NCBI RefSeq assembly: GCF_008806955.1
Contig: NZ_CP031727.1
Span: 4,416,001 to 4,480,000, forward strand
Reading direction: 5' to 3'
Length of the DNA: 64,000 nt
DNA from: Cellvibrio sp. KY-YJ-3
Lineage (GTDB): Bacteria; Pseudomonadota; Gammaproteobacteria; Pseudomonadales; Cellvibrionaceae
Shown: one piece after another, positions 17,419-28,900 of the stretch
How the letters are laid out: every line of letters begins with the position of its first letter
How positions within the stretch are numbered: the stretch's first letter is position 1
Program-made: the position numbers and the translations under genes
Notes under the pieces: generated by a model
Told to the model about the DNA's origin: nothing
Databases searched by the model: none
Seen by the model: the letters and a program-made list of their open reading frames with translations, nothing else

Positions 17419-18765
17419 ATGCGCAGAAAATGGATTCCCAGCTCACGATTGATTACCGCGTTTTCGCTGTTGGGCGCAGCGGTTTTTATTAATGCCTTCA
17501 GCAAAAGTTATTTTAATACGGGGCTGGCCGACTATTTACCCGCAGCGCTGTTTGGTGGGCTGATAATTATAGCGCTGCTGGATTTTATGTTGTCGCGCCG
17601 CCTGCCTCCAGTAGAAATAACTCGCGAAGTCGCCGGCAACCTCGCTGTGGATAAGTGGGCACCGGTAACGCTGCGCATTAAACATCGCTTCACCCAGCCC
17701 ACGCAGATTAAAATTTTTGACGGCGTTCCCAATAGCGCCGACCACGACAACCTGCCACTCACCATTGCATTACAACCCAATCACAACAGCCGCAACGAAT
17801 ATCAATTGCGCCCGCTTGTGCGCGGTGCAGAACAGATTAAGCAAGCGCAGGTGGAGTTTTATAGCCCACTCGGTTTCTGGGCGATTCGCTACTGGACGGG
17901 TGACATAACCCCCATCAAGGTCTATCCGGATTTTGTCGCCATTGCGAATTACGCGATTCTCGCCACCGAAAATCACACCAGTCAAATGGGCATTAAAAAA
18001 CGTCAGCGACGCGGTGAAGGTATGGAGTTTCATCAATTACGCGAATATCGCCAGGGCGACAGCTTGCGTCAATTGGATTGGAAAGCTACCGCGCGCCGCC
18101 AGAAATTAATGGCGCGGGATTATCAAGACGAACGCGACCAGCAAATTGTATTAATGATCGACAGCGGCCGACGCATGCGCGCCAAAGACGACGAACTCAG
18201 CCATTTTGATCACGCGCTTAATGCGATGTTACTCGTCAGTTATATTGCATTGCGCCAGGGCGACAATGTCAGCCTGCTCAGTTTTGGTAGCGAAGGCAAC
18301 AAAAAACACCGCTGGATTCCACCACAAAAAGGCGTGGAGCGTGTAAAAACTTTGCTCAATGGGATTTACGATTTGCAAGCCACCCAAGCCACGGCAGATT
18401 ACATCACTGCCGCCGAAAAACTCGCCATCCTGCAACCTAAACGCTCACTGGTAATTCTCGTCACCAATTCCCGCGACGAAGACAACAACGAATTATTACT
18501 CGCGGTAAACCTGCTGAAGAAACGCCACTTGGTCATGGTCGTTAACATCCGCGAACACATTCTGGACAAACTCGCCGACACCCCCGTCCGCGATTTTGAT
18601 GACGCCCTGCACTATGCCGGCGTACAACAATTTTTACACGAGCGCAGCGAAAGCCACCAACAACTAACCTCCTCCGGTATCTACGCCATCGACTGCACCG
18701 CCAATGAATTAGCAGTGCGTGTAGCGAATGCGTATTGGGAAATTAAGGGGGCGGGGGTTTTGTAG
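17419..18765 (+). CDS. DUF58 domain (vWA-like) protein
   Basis: A 448-residue protein with two N-terminal hydrophobic segments (about 10-28 and 38-55), a beta-rich region, and the DUF58 signature GEGMEFHQLREYRQGDSLRQ followed by DWKATARR (about residues 198-225). Next comes a vWA-like domain in which QQIVLMIDSGRRM replaces the canonical MIDAS DxSxS, so metal binding may be partial. Family members work with MoxR ATPases. A 175-bp gap holding a palindromic repeat separates it from moxR. It ends the operon. Confidence 0.88.
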   Translation: MRRKWIPSSRLITAFSLLGAAVFINAFSKSYFNTGLADYLPAALFGGLIIIALLDFMLSRRLPPVEITREVAGNLAVDKWAPVTLRIKHRFTQPTQIKIFDGVPNSADHDNLPLTIALQPNHNSRNEYQLRPLVRGAEQIKQAQVEFYSPLGFWAIRYWTGDITPIKVYPDFVAIANYAILATENHTSQMGIKKRQRRGEGMEFHQLREYRQGDSLRQLDWKATARRQKLMARDYQDERDQQIVLMIDSGRRMRAKDDELSHFDHALNAMLLVSYIALRQGDNVSLLSFGSEGNKKHRWIPPQKGVERVKTLLNGIYDLQATQATADYITAAEKLAILQPKRSLVILVTNSRDEDNNELLLAVNLLKKRHLVMVVNIREHILDKLADTPVRDFDDALHYAGVQQFLHERSESHQQLTSSGIYAIDCTANELAVRVANAYWEIKGAGVL

Positions 18766-18999
18766 CCTGGCACGAGCAATCCAAACGGAAAAACTCGCAT
18801 GGCATTAGCCATAGCTATTAGCCTTTTTTCGTACACACTGAGAAACGAGTTTTATCCAAAGTAATTTCAAATTTTTATTTGATAAAAAACCGAAAAACCA
18901 CTCTTATACACTAGGATTTTCATAGCTCTCATTATGGGATACAATCCCACCGGCGTTATTTCAGCGCAATTAACTCGGATTAACAACTTAGGGATATTT

Positions 19000-20367
19000 A
19001 TGAAATCAATAGTTAAGAAATATTTAATTTTATCTATATCGATGCTTTTTTCTACCACAGGTCTCGCAGATTATCCTCTCGCCATATTAAAAAACGGCAC
19101 CGATACAACAGTTGTTTCAGCAAAAACATATGAAGACAATAGCTTTGCCGCCACTCATTTAATTGGTATTACTAAAAATGGAGAAAATGTATTTCTGGAT
19201 CCATTAGCACCTGCCAAGTTTGGTGCACCAGAGATTGAGATTATGCATGGTTATTGCGCAGTTATTTCAGATAACAGCTTATTTACTGGAACGAAAACTC
19301 GATATTTTGGAGAAGGGAAGTACAATTTAAAAAGAGACTATGGCTATACAGATGGCATTAAAGCATTGGCATTATACTGGAGCGGAAGAAACACAAAATG
19401 TCAAACACTCAAAGATATACCAATTATATTTAATGCAGAAAAAACCCAGCTTTTTCCACTAATAGACACCAGTCAACAAAGATTGTATTTCACTAAAGTA
19501 ACCAACCCAACCGGTTTTGGAAATGCCATTAGCGAGACTTATTTTGCCACCGAGTCCACCAAGCGCTACGTGCGATTAAATGATTTTTTCTACGTTAAAA
19601 ATGGTGCCTTATTTTACGATGTGCACAGCAACCGCGGCGGATTTATTGATTCCGCTTTCTTGTTGAGTGTACCAAAATGTTACGAAGTGGAGATCACTGA
19701 CACCAATACATACATAAGCAAAGTATACAGAGCAGGCATGCACAATTTGAAATCAGACTTTAAGCAGGTTCATGTTGCTGATGCAAAAACCATTTCAAAC
19801 TGCATACCAGAGCGGACCACAGGATTAATAGCATCGGAATATGACGACCTGCCTACTTTCTCCGCCGATTATTATCTAGCTGCTAATGATGATATTTCAA
19901 ATGCATATGGACGACAGAACTTCAAGGCAGCCAGATTGCATTGGGATACACACGGTAAAAAAGAAGGAAGAATTAGCTCACCAAGCTTTAATGTAAAAGA
20001 GTATCTACAACTTAACCCCGACTTGGTTTCTGCATTTGGAAACAGTTACGTCAACGTTATTGAGCACTTTAAAAATTACGGCATAAAGGAAGGGAGGCAG
20101 TCTAGCCTGAGTTTTAACGTGAGACAGTACTTATCACATTATCCAGACTTACAAAATGCGTTTGGAACAACCGGGTTTTTGAAAGCTCACAACCACTGGA
20201 TTCATAGCGGCCTGAATGAGGGAAGAAGATCTTCAGCTACATTTTATGTAGCTAGTTACCTGACAAAATACTCTGATCTTGCTACCGCATTTGGTAACCG
20301 CGACTATGTTCGCGCGTTAGTTCACTATCACCAGTTTGGCATATCAGAGGGAAGAACAGCTAACTAA
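19000..20367 (+). CDS. Secreted protein with four C-terminal NPDL-AFG repeats
   Basis: A 455-residue protein from ATG 19000, which gives a clean signal peptide (MKSIVKKYLILSISMLFSTTGLA). The first ~280 residues have WG/YF-rich features resembling lectin-like or DUF5648-type beta repeats, but no family is certain. Residues ~290-455 hold four tandem ~45-residue repeats with the pattern F-x-x-x-x-Y-L-x-x-(N/Y)-P-D-L-x-x-A-F-G, then A-x-x-H-(W/Y/F)-x-x-x-G-x-x-E-G-R. This repeat is seen in diverse large secreted bacterial proteins. The gene is clearly AT-richer than its neighbours, suggesting transfer. It is monocistronic and ends at a strong hairpin. Confidence 0.7.
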   Translation: MKSIVKKYLILSISMLFSTTGLADYPLAILKNGTDTTVVSAKTYEDNSFAATHLIGITKNGENVFLDPLAPAKFGAPEIEIMHGYCAVISDNSLFTGTKTRYFGEGKYNLKRDYGYTDGIKALALYWSGRNTKCQTLKDIPIIFNAEKTQLFPLIDTSQQRLYFTKVTNPTGFGNAISETYFATESTKRYVRLNDFFYVKNGALFYDVHSNRGGFIDSAFLLSVPKCYEVEITDTNTYISKVYRAGMHNLKSDFKQVHVADAKTISNCIPERTTGLIASEYDDLPTFSADYYLAANDDISNAYGRQNFKAARLHWDTHGKKEGRISSPSFNVKEYLQLNPDLVSAFGNSYVNVIEHFKNYGIKEGRQSSLSFNVRQYLSHYPDLQNAFGTTGFLKAHNHWIHSGLNEGRRSSATFYVASYLTKYSDLATAFGNRDYVRALVHYHQFGISEGRTAN

Positions 20368-20371
20368 CTAA

Positions 20372-20408
20372 ATACAGCCGCTTGGACAACAAAATCAAGC
20401 GGCTGTAT
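20372..20408. terminator. Hairpin between convergent genes
   Basis: ATACAGCCGCTTG and CAAGCGGCTGTAT form a perfect 13-bp stem with an 11-nt loop just after the stop of the NPDL-repeat gene. No strong T-run is present on either strand. Confidence 0.6.
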
Positions 20409-20517
20409 CTACCCCAAGAATCAAAAAAGTACTCCTTTGTAAAGTCTACCAATCCGCACATAGTGAAAATTAATCCTACCTACTGTTATTCATAATTCCA
20501 TCCGAGATTGTAGCTAT

Positions 20518-21492
20518 TTATAAAGATTCAATGAATGCATCATCACTGACAAGGCGAACGTAAACAAACTCCGTTTTTTCAACATCGTTTACCTTACCCA
20601 CAGCAAAATTGATTGCCCAAGCGTTATATTCCGTGTAAGCAAAACCTTCCCGGCTCCAATAGTAATCACTTTGGGTAAGCGGAAAATATTTAATGTCAAC
20701 AGCAGGATTATGTTGCCCAGATTTAACTATAGATTCTAATTCCAATACGCTTGGAACATGCCAACTATTTGTGCCACAAAGCGACATCGAATTTATCGCA
20801 ATGCTGTGCATGGATATATTGCAATCTTTCAAATTACCCGTTTTATCTTCCGTAAAATATGGGCAATTACTAACAATCCGCTGATTATCCTCTATTGACA
20901 GCGAGCCTGACGCGTCGTCACTCCAGCGGTACCGAAACTCGTGAGATAATCCCGGCGCACTTACACTTTTACTTTCCCATAAAAGGTTGGTTTTGTTGTC
21001 GAATATACATGACCAAACTTCAGCATCATCGGCAAGCCGGTTTCCAAATGAATCTATCTTGATAAAACGATGCCTTTTAGGCAGGTCGTTATCTTTATCA
21101 TCGAGATTCAACTCACTTCCAAGCGGTGCTTCAGACGACTCACTAGGCGCATCGTCAACTGACATATCTTTTATTTTTCGCTCTGACTCAAATACTTCGG
21201 TGATATCCTGAGCATGTTTTTGAGATTCTTTATCAAGATCCGAGAGGGCGATACTACTTGAGTGTTTATTTGAAGAGGTTGGCTGTATTGAATCAGATAG
21301 CTTTTTTTCAAACTTATCTTTCTCTCCAATATTTTCATTCACACCAGAACCAGCATGATGAATGGTTTCATTAGAGTGGTGTGCTGACTTAGTTTCTGAA
21401 TTTTCCTTAAGAAATTCTTTAAAATGCAACGCGAAGAATGTTGCGGCTATGCTTACAGCCACCAAAATTGTAAGTAATCGTTTTGTTTGCAT
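20518..21492 (-). CDS. Membrane-anchored DUF1566 (Lcl C-terminal-like) protein
   Basis: A 324-residue protein. The start is ATG 21492, which has AAAGGGA 5 nt upstream; an earlier in-frame ATG at 21528 lacks one. One N-terminal membrane helix (LLTILVAVSIAATFFAL) is followed by a ~130-residue polar, Ser/Glu/Lys-rich disordered linker. The C-terminal DUF1566 domain (about 160-324) shows WSCIFDNKTNLLWESKS, WHVPSVLELESIV, YYWSREGFAYTEYNAWAINF and VRLV. DUF1566 domains resemble C-type-lectin folds on cell-surface proteins. AT-rich like the preceding gene. Role unknown. Confidence 0.75.
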   Translation of the reverse strand: MQTKRLLTILVAVSIAATFFALHFKEFLKENSETKSAHHSNETIHHAGSGVNENIGEKDKFEKKLSDSIQPTSSNKHSSSIALSDLDKESQKHAQDITEVFESERKIKDMSVDDAPSESSEAPLGSELNLDDKDNDLPKRHRFIKIDSFGNRLADDAEVWSCIFDNKTNLLWESKSVSAPGLSHEFRYRWSDDASGSLSIEDNQRIVSNCPYFTEDKTGNLKDCNISMHSIAINSMSLCGTNSWHVPSVLELESIVKSGQHNPAVDIKYFPLTQSDYYWSREGFAYTEYNAWAINFAVGKVNDVEKTEFVYVRLVSDDAFIESL

Positions 21493-21572
21493 AAATCCCT
21501 TTCCGTGAGCGCGTAGCTTCAGCGCCATTTCTGCTCGACATTCCTGTTGAATTTACTCGATCATAAATAAAA

Positions 21573-21602
21573 AAACTACCTATCATCACTGACAGATAGT
21601 TT
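21573..21602 (-). terminator. Rho-independent terminator of the DUF1552 unit
   Basis: On the minus strand a 12-bp stem with two mismatches and a 6-nt loop is followed by a run of seven T. It lies 25 bp past the DUF1552 stop codon and separates that unit from the DUF1566 gene. Confidence 0.65.
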
Positions 21603-21626
21603 CTTTGATTACTTTGCAAAAAATAA

Positions 21627-22958
21627 TTACAACAAGAAACCACTAATCCCCCCATAACTATTCCCATACCGCCCCCAGTTCAAACCAAAGGCTTTGGCGA
21701 TATCCAGATATAAGTTGGACATGCCGTTATTCATTGCATCAATGGCCTTGCCGTTTTGGATGGCGCCACCGGCGCCGCCTGCGACATAGATGCCGGGGTT
21801 TTCTTGTTGGTGGTTGCCGCCGCCGACTTCTGACATAACTAATATCAGCGTGTTATCCAGCAGTGTGCCGCCGTAGGCGACATCTGGACGAACGGCGAGT
21901 TCGTCCATGAGGTAGGCGACCATCATGTTGTACCAGCGGGTTTGTGAATCAAATAATGCGGATTCATTGTGAGAACTCACATGGCTGCGGGTTTCGTTGT
22001 AATTTAATTTATCGCCCGAACCGAAATCGCCCATGTAGGGGCGCACGCTGGGGAAATTAATTTTTAACGATTCATCCTGCGCACCCATAAATTGAAAACT
22101 AGCGGTGCGGGTAATGTCTGCTTGAAATGCCATGGCGATATTGCGCATTTGCGCTTTGGCAATTAATTCCGCGTCGTCGTTTACGCCGGTCATGCCGATG
22201 CTGGGGCGGCTAAAGCCGGTGCCGCCGCCGATATCCAGCGTGCCGGTGAGTGTGCTCTGGTAATAATTGAGCGCTTCTTCGTGGGTGAGTAATTTCCCTT
22301 GCTGTTTAATGTTGAGGGTATTGGCCTGCAACAAATCCAAATTTTCGTGCAGGCTTTCCAATACTTTTTTGCGGCGTTCCGCTTCCGGGTCCGGTGTACC
22401 ACTGCTGCTGCCAACAATGTCGGCGAGTAAATTGTCGTACACCTGTTGCGGGTTGTCGGACACTTGAATTTTATTGCCGTTTTTATTGGTGAAGGGCAAA
22501 TACTCTGCGCCTATCGCCCGGCTTGACCACACGCCGACATGCATATTGTTGGTGAGGCGACCACCCAATGCTTCGCCCATAGCAACATCAAAAGACGGTG
22601 CACGCTCGACACCGCCGGAGAACACGCCGCGACAGGCTTCCGGGTGACCCGAACTGCCGCCGTGGCCGTTGTAGCTGAGATTTTTAAACGCGACAATTTT
22701 GTTGATATGCGCGTTTAAATGTTGCAGCGGGCTGGTATCAAAACTGCCACTGCCGAGTGCGCCAGTATTGTAGGAATGCCATTTGTCGCGCACACAACCG
22801 TTGGGGTAAAACACCATCACAAACCGTTTGGCGCCGCCCACTTGGGCGAATACATTGGCCGACAACATAAACTGACTGGTGAACGCGGTGGTTAAACCGG
22901 CCTTCGCAAGCGTGCGGAGGAAATCGCGACGCTGCATTTTATTTTTTAAAATATTCAT
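21627..22958 (-). CDS. DUF1552 exported protein
   Basis: A 443-residue protein with a Tat-type leader: QRRDFLRTLAKAG followed by a hydrophobic stretch and ANVFAQ (cleavage near residue 38). The remainder matches DUF1552, a sulfatase-like/DUF1501-like exported family: FVMVFYPNGCVRDKWHSY, GHGGSSGHPEACRGVFSG, and near the end LDNTLILVMSEVGGGNHQQE. DUF1552 genes are nearly always next to DUF1592/DUF1588-type cytochrome-like proteins; here the partner is the giant protein immediately upstream, 17 nt away. The biochemical role is unknown; Tat export suggests folding or cofactor loading in the cytosol. Confidence 0.88.
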   Translation of the reverse strand: MNILKNKMQRRDFLRTLAKAGLTTAFTSQFMLSANVFAQVGGAKRFVMVFYPNGCVRDKWHSYNTGALGSGSFDTSPLQHLNAHINKIVAFKNLSYNGHGGSSGHPEACRGVFSGGVERAPSFDVAMGEALGGRLTNNMHVGVWSSRAIGAEYLPFTNKNGNKIQVSDNPQQVYDNLLADIVGSSSGTPDPEAERRKKVLESLHENLDLLQANTLNIKQQGKLLTHEEALNYYQSTLTGTLDIGGGTGFSRPSIGMTGVNDDAELIAKAQMRNIAMAFQADITRTASFQFMGAQDESLKINFPSVRPYMGDFGSGDKLNYNETRSHVSSHNESALFDSQTRWYNMMVAYLMDELAVRPDVAYGGTLLDNTLILVMSEVGGGNHQQENPGIYVAGGAGGAIQNGKAIDAMNNGMSNLYLDIAKAFGLNWGRYGNSYGGISGFLL

Positions 22959-22975
22959 GCTGATGTCCTCCGCAA

Positions 22976-25900
22976 TTATTTGCGCAAAATGTAGTTTTTG
23001 GTTTGAGTGAATTCCACCATCAAATCCAACAGGTTGGCATTGGTGGCGGTTTTGAATTCACGACCAAAAACTTGCAAGGTACAGCTGTCGCTCGCCTCCT
23101 CCAGTTGGCCGCGAGTGTAGCGATACCACTGACGCGCATAACAGGCTTGCGCATTCGGGCTTTGGGCGAGCAAATCGGTCAACTCATCCATGCCGTGATA
23201 CAGAGTCACAGGTTCGGACTCGGATAAATAAGTCTCGGCCGAATTCAAGCTGCCTATTTCACCCAGCGAGTTGATGGCTTTTACCAGACCGTTGTCGGTG
23301 GTTTCGCTGTTCACATACAGGCCAAGGGCGTTGTAATTTTCCAAACCAAAACCTATGCCGTCGATGTACTGGTGACAGGACTCGCAGCCCTCTTGCAAAT
23401 GCGCGGATTCAAACCGCTCACGCACGGTGAGGCTTGGATCTTCCTGCGGTTTTAACTCCGCGCCCACTGGCGGTGGCGGGAAGTCCTGACACAACAAATT
23501 GCGTCGCACAAACAAACCGCGTTTGACCGGATGGGTTTTCTCCGAGGCGGATTGAATCGCCAGAATACCGGCATGCCCCAATACCCCACGACGCTCGGCA
23601 TTCACGCCGCTGTAATCCACGCGCTGCACGCCGCTACCACCCGGCCAGTTCAGGCCGTAATGGTTGGCCATCTGCTGGGTCATGTAGCTGTAGTTAGCGG
23701 TGAGCAATTCCTTGTAACTGCCGCCGCCAAATACTGTGCGTTTTACAAACTCGATGGTCTCGGCCTTCATGTCCGCCTTGAGGCTATTACTGATGGCGGT
23801 GGTTTTGATGTCTTTGTCCAAATCCAGCCAACCGGTAATAAAGCGCTCAAAAGCGACTTGGGCTTTTGGATCCTGCAACATGCTGCGCACGCGGGTGGCG
23901 ATTTGTTCCGGCGAACTCAACTGCCCAGCATCGGCGGCGGCCATAAGAGTGGCATCCGGCGTAGTCGCCCAGTAGGTATAGGAGATCATGGCGGCGACTT
24001 CATAGTCGGTCAGCTCGTAATAGTTCCCTACTGGCACACCCACTTCCGAGCGATAGAGCATGGAGGGCGAGGACAAAATCGCCGTGAGCAAGGCCAAGTC
24101 GCCCTGCGCACTGTGCAGTGCCACCAGCTTGGTTACTTCGCTCGAACTTAATGGCCGACGGAAGGCGCGCTTGCCAAAGTTCTGCACAAAACAAGTCACG
24201 TTGTTACAACCGGGAGCGAGGCTGTAGAGGTTGGTCACCATGCCCGCCGCCGCTTCTGCCGCGAGTACATAACCTTTGGCATAGTCGTTGGTGAACACCG
24301 CATTGGCGTTGGTTTTGAAGCCGTTAACCGGCAAGTCGCCCGGAATACGGCCACTGGTGACATCGATAGGGGTGGTTAAACCCAGTAAATCGCGCACCGA
24401 GTTGTTGTATTCCAGCGTTGATAACAAGCGGAAACTGCGATCTTGTGGGATCAAATCGTCCAGGCTTTCAGCATCACACACACCTGCGGGCGGCAGTATG
24501 GCATCCGCCAAAATCATCGCGGCGATACTGGTAGCACAACTGCCAGTACAGGTGCCAAGGCTCGCACCATTGGTGTCTTTGGGCATATTGGTGGCGATGT
24601 AGTCCGCCAATGTTTGCAGGTTGTAGCGACCAGCAATCGCTTGGTTAGTGAGCTTGTAACTGCCGGTCTGACCATCGCTACCGTGACAACCCACACAGCC
24701 CTGACTTTGGTAATGGCCGCGCGCTACTTCATGTTGATCGGTGATGGCATCAAACACCGCCAGCAGCGTCAGCGACAGCGCATTGCCCACCACCATTTGG
24801 GTAGTGGCACTATTGGCATCCAACAAGTAAGCCGCGCCGGTACCTTCCCAGTGCACAAACTGCATGCCGGGGCCGGCGGGATTGGCGTTGATATCCAACA
24901 AAGTACCAGGCACAAACAACTTGCCACTCAGGTTGCCGCTGGCGCCGATACTCGCACTGCCGTTACCGACCTGAATCTGGGTGCCTGCTTCCACTGCAGC
25001 TGCAGCGGGTTCAGCAGCCAGCCAGCCATTGTCATACCAGCTTGGCTGGGCCTGATTCACGGTAAGGCCGGTGCCGGTCTGGTTAGCGCCGTTATTGCTG
25101 AAAATAATATTGGTCGCACCGCTGGTGTTCGCCCAGCTGGCGGGAATCACCAAGCGCAGCCAGCCTGCGCCATAGGCCGTGGCCGCCTCGGTCAGCGCAG
25201 TTCCCGGCCATGGGCCAGTGCGCGGTGTTTCTACACCGTTTTGGTTAGTCCACACATAGGCTGACACTGTGCCCCAGTTGGCAGGCTTTTTCACATACAC
25301 ATACTGCCCCTGCCCCAACCCCGTCACGGTGTAACTAGTAGTCAGGTCGCCGTAGAGGGCGTTAATAGTGGTGGTACCTGCTGCGGTGCCTGCGGTGAGT
25401 AAACCGAAGGCCGATACAGTCGCCACCTGTGGGTTGCTGCTGGTCCAAATCACCCGTGAAGTCATGCCCTGCAAGCCATCTGCCGCCGTAGCCACGAGTG
25501 CCAGCTGGTGCTTTTCACCTGCCAGCAAACGCACATTGGCACGGCCGACAATAGTCAGTGCGGTGATGGGGTTGGATGGCGGCACCACCTCCAGCGTGAT
25601 GCTATCGCTGTAGCCGTCACTGCTCGCGGTGATGGTTACCGTGCCGGTGCTTAATGCCGAGAGGTTGATGGCGGCGCCGGTTTTACCTTGGGTAGAAATC
25701 ACCGCCGGGTTGCTGGAACTCCAGCTCACCTCACCCACCGCAGGCAGTTGGGTGCTGTTGCTGTAGAGCATCGCCAGACTCAGGCCGATGACCTCGTTCA
25801 CTTCGGCGCTGGTTTTACTGGCGCTGAGTGCAACACCGGTTTGCACTACATCCACACCCAATTCATTGATCCAATTGCGGAACAGGGTTTCCGCCTGGGC

Positions 25901-28900
25901 ATTGGTTTCGGTGGAGCCAAAAGGCATGCGCATACCGGAACCGGTTTGGTATTTGTAAAGGTTGCTATTGGCGGGAATGCCCGGAATTACCCGGTTGCTC
26001 TGGTTGACCAGCTTCATGGATTCCAGCGCGGTGTCAAAACGCAAATCCATACCGCCTGAGGTACCGGCGTGACAGTGGGCGCAGTTAACATCCAGGTAAG
26101 CCTTGGCGCGTTCGGTCAAACTCGCGTTGCTATCGGTTGGCGCCGCAAACTGCGCATAGCTGCTGGCATTGCCAATGGCGCTGCTAAACAGGTTGATGCT
26201 GTTGAGCACTGTCAGTTGGTTAGCGGTCACGCCCTGGTAATTGAAGTTGCCGTTGAGTTGACGGGTGCTTAGCGCCAGCGGGGTGAGTTGACCCTCGGCA
26301 TTTTTATGACAGCCGCCACAGGTGCTGCCGGTTTCCACTTTGCGCGTCACACTCACCAAGCCGCCATCCGGCACCACGGCCGATTCAGTAACCAAATCGG
26401 CATCAGTTCCGGCGCTATTCCACTGGTAGTTAGCGGCCTGCCAACCGGTTTCCTGACGGAACAAAACCGAGGTGGTAAAGGGTTTATTGGCATTGCTGGC
26501 GGTGGCTACGGCCAGGTGTTTTACCACCACCGAGCCGACCGGCAAGTCCCAGAGTGCTGTCGGGTCAAAGCCCGTTGTGCTGCTATTGGGCAGGGCGATA
26601 AAGTGGCGCATTTTGCCGCCATCAAACCAACCGCCGCTATTGAGCGAATACTCAATCACGCCGTGGGCCGGAATCAGGTTAGCCAAATCGGCAAACAGAC
26701 CGGTGGTGGAAAGTTTGGTCGGGATCTGCGCGGTAGCGACATCGTCATCCACCACTTTGAAAATGCTGGATGGCCCACCCAATTCGCGGCCGTGGCTGGA
26801 GATCAGCAGGTTCTTCTGTAAATCCTTGCCTATCGACGAGATGTAGTAAGGGAATGCTTCGCTGATCAGTTTCTTCGCCTGCCCGTCATTGCTCACCGAC
26901 CAGAGGCGCTTGGTCACGTAATCGCCAAAAATAAAACTGCCATTGAGCGCCGGTAATTGGGTGCCGCGATAGACAAAACCACCAATGATCGACACGCCGG
27001 AAGTACGGCCATAACCATCGCGCGGCGGCACATAATCCGTCAGGCAATTTTTGCTGGCAGCACCACCCAAGGTGCCACGGTTACGGGTGCCTTCACACAC
27101 CGGCCAACCATAGTTTTGGCCTTTGGTGATGATGTTTACTTCCTCATAGGCCAGATCGGTGTCCTGCCCGATTTCGGTTTCCCACAGGGTGTAGGGGGCA
27201 TCGGTATCAAACGCCCAGCGCCAGGGGTTGCGATGGCCCATAGACCAGATCTCCGGCAAATAACCCGCCTGCCCGACAAAAGGGTTGTCCGCCGGCACGC
27301 TGTAATACTTGCCATTCACTGGCGTCGCCAGCGGCTGAATGCGGATAAATTTGCCGCGCAAGGTAGTCGGATCTTGCGCGCTGTTGTTGTGGCGGCGCTG
27401 ATAAGCATCGCTCGGCTGCGGGTTGAGTGGGAAGGCGCTATGTCCATAACCGCCCTCGCCGATGCCTACATAGAGGTAACCCTCGGTGGGGTGGAATTGC
27501 ATCATGCCACCCTTGTGATCCTCACCCGGTTGCGGAATGCGCAGCAGCTCGACCTTGGACCCAGCAGAGGTTGGGTTTGCCGGGTTATCAAGCGTCCAGC
27601 GCTCGATAATCGCATCGCCGGTTTTCCCGCCCACTATCCCATCGGTGCGCGGGTAGAAATTATCGCTCTCACCAAAAATGTAATAGACGTAGATAAAACC
27701 ATTGCTGGCGTAGTGCGGGTCAAAGGCCATGCTGAGCATGCCGCTTTCGTTGCTGTTGAGCACAGTGGTTTTGATATCCAACAACTTGCGCACTTCTGCC
27801 GGCACTACCGATTCTTTGTTGGGGAATGCGTAGATCGCGCCCTCTTTATCCACCACGTACACCAAATCATTGGCGCCGTCGTTAGTCACCATTACCGGTG
27901 AAAAGAAAAAGGATTCCAACGCCGGGAAGGCGTTCACAAAGCGGTATTTACCGCTGCTCACCGTGCCGGTAATCGGGAAGCCAAGTGGCGCTGCCAATTG
28001 TGGGCGCTCAGGTAAACCTTGAGTCGCCGCAACAACATTGATCACCAGGGTATCGGTCACTGTTGAGCCGTTTGCAGCCGTGAGTGTGAGTGTGACCGTG
28101 TGATTGCCAAGACTGGTCAATGGCGGCGTCACCACTTGTTTACCCACCAGCGCGCCCGCCCAAGCGGTACTGGTCCAGCTGGCCGTCGTGTAATCGCCAG
28201 TGGATGCTGCCGCCGACAATGCCTGACGACCATTCACATTTGCTTTGCGATCCACCCCCGCATTAGCGACCAGGGTTGCAGGCACGCCGCAGGCCGCCGG
28301 TGTTTTCCAGGACGCAGTACCAAAGTCATAACAATTATTGGGTGCGACAAAATTTAAATCGCCCGTTTTAGGGTTGCCGTTTGCGCTAAACACCATGCCC
28401 GCCGATGTGAGCGCGCCCGTGAATTGATAGCTGTAAATTGTCGGTGCATTCGCAAGGCGAACCATCGCAGGCCCCGGCCACACACTGCCAGTACGCGCAG
28501 GCACGGCATTGAAAAAATGCACGTTTACACTGGCCCAGTTAGCGGTATTTTTAAAATACAGGGTGGTATTTGTGGCGGCCACGCTTGAGGGGGTACTGGA
28601 AGAGGTTTGTGCAACGCTTGACGATGCTATCGACAGACTGGATGAGCTTGGCGCAACACTTGAAGAAGCAGGTGCAACACTGCTTGATGCCGGTGCAGAG
28701 GAGGATGCCACTGCAGTGGTAAAGCCGCACTGCGCAAGAGTTTTCCATACAGTATTTTCATAACAACCGGCGCCGGTAAATTTCAAATTCGCACTTTGCG
28801 GCGCACCGGTATTGTTAAAAATAATATCCAGCGAGGTTGGCATAACACCAGCAGCCAAGTCCGCGCTAAAGTCGTAACAATAAAAAACGCCACGCTTGGT

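Noticed and set aside
24443-25264. 273-codon plus-strand frame inside the giant gene
   Set aside because: Composition is that of a reverse-frame shadow; the minus-strand frame has clear domains over the same bases.
26957-27901. 314-codon plus-strand frame opposite the PQQ dehydrogenase-like domain
   Set aside because: Shadow of the minus-strand coding sequence, with no recognisable motif.
28509-28763. Short plus-strand frame and DNA repetitions in the linker region that might suggest a repeat array or CRISPR
   Set aside because: The repetition comes from Ser/Ala-rich linker codons of the giant minus-strand protein; there are no regularly spaced identical repeats with unique spacers.
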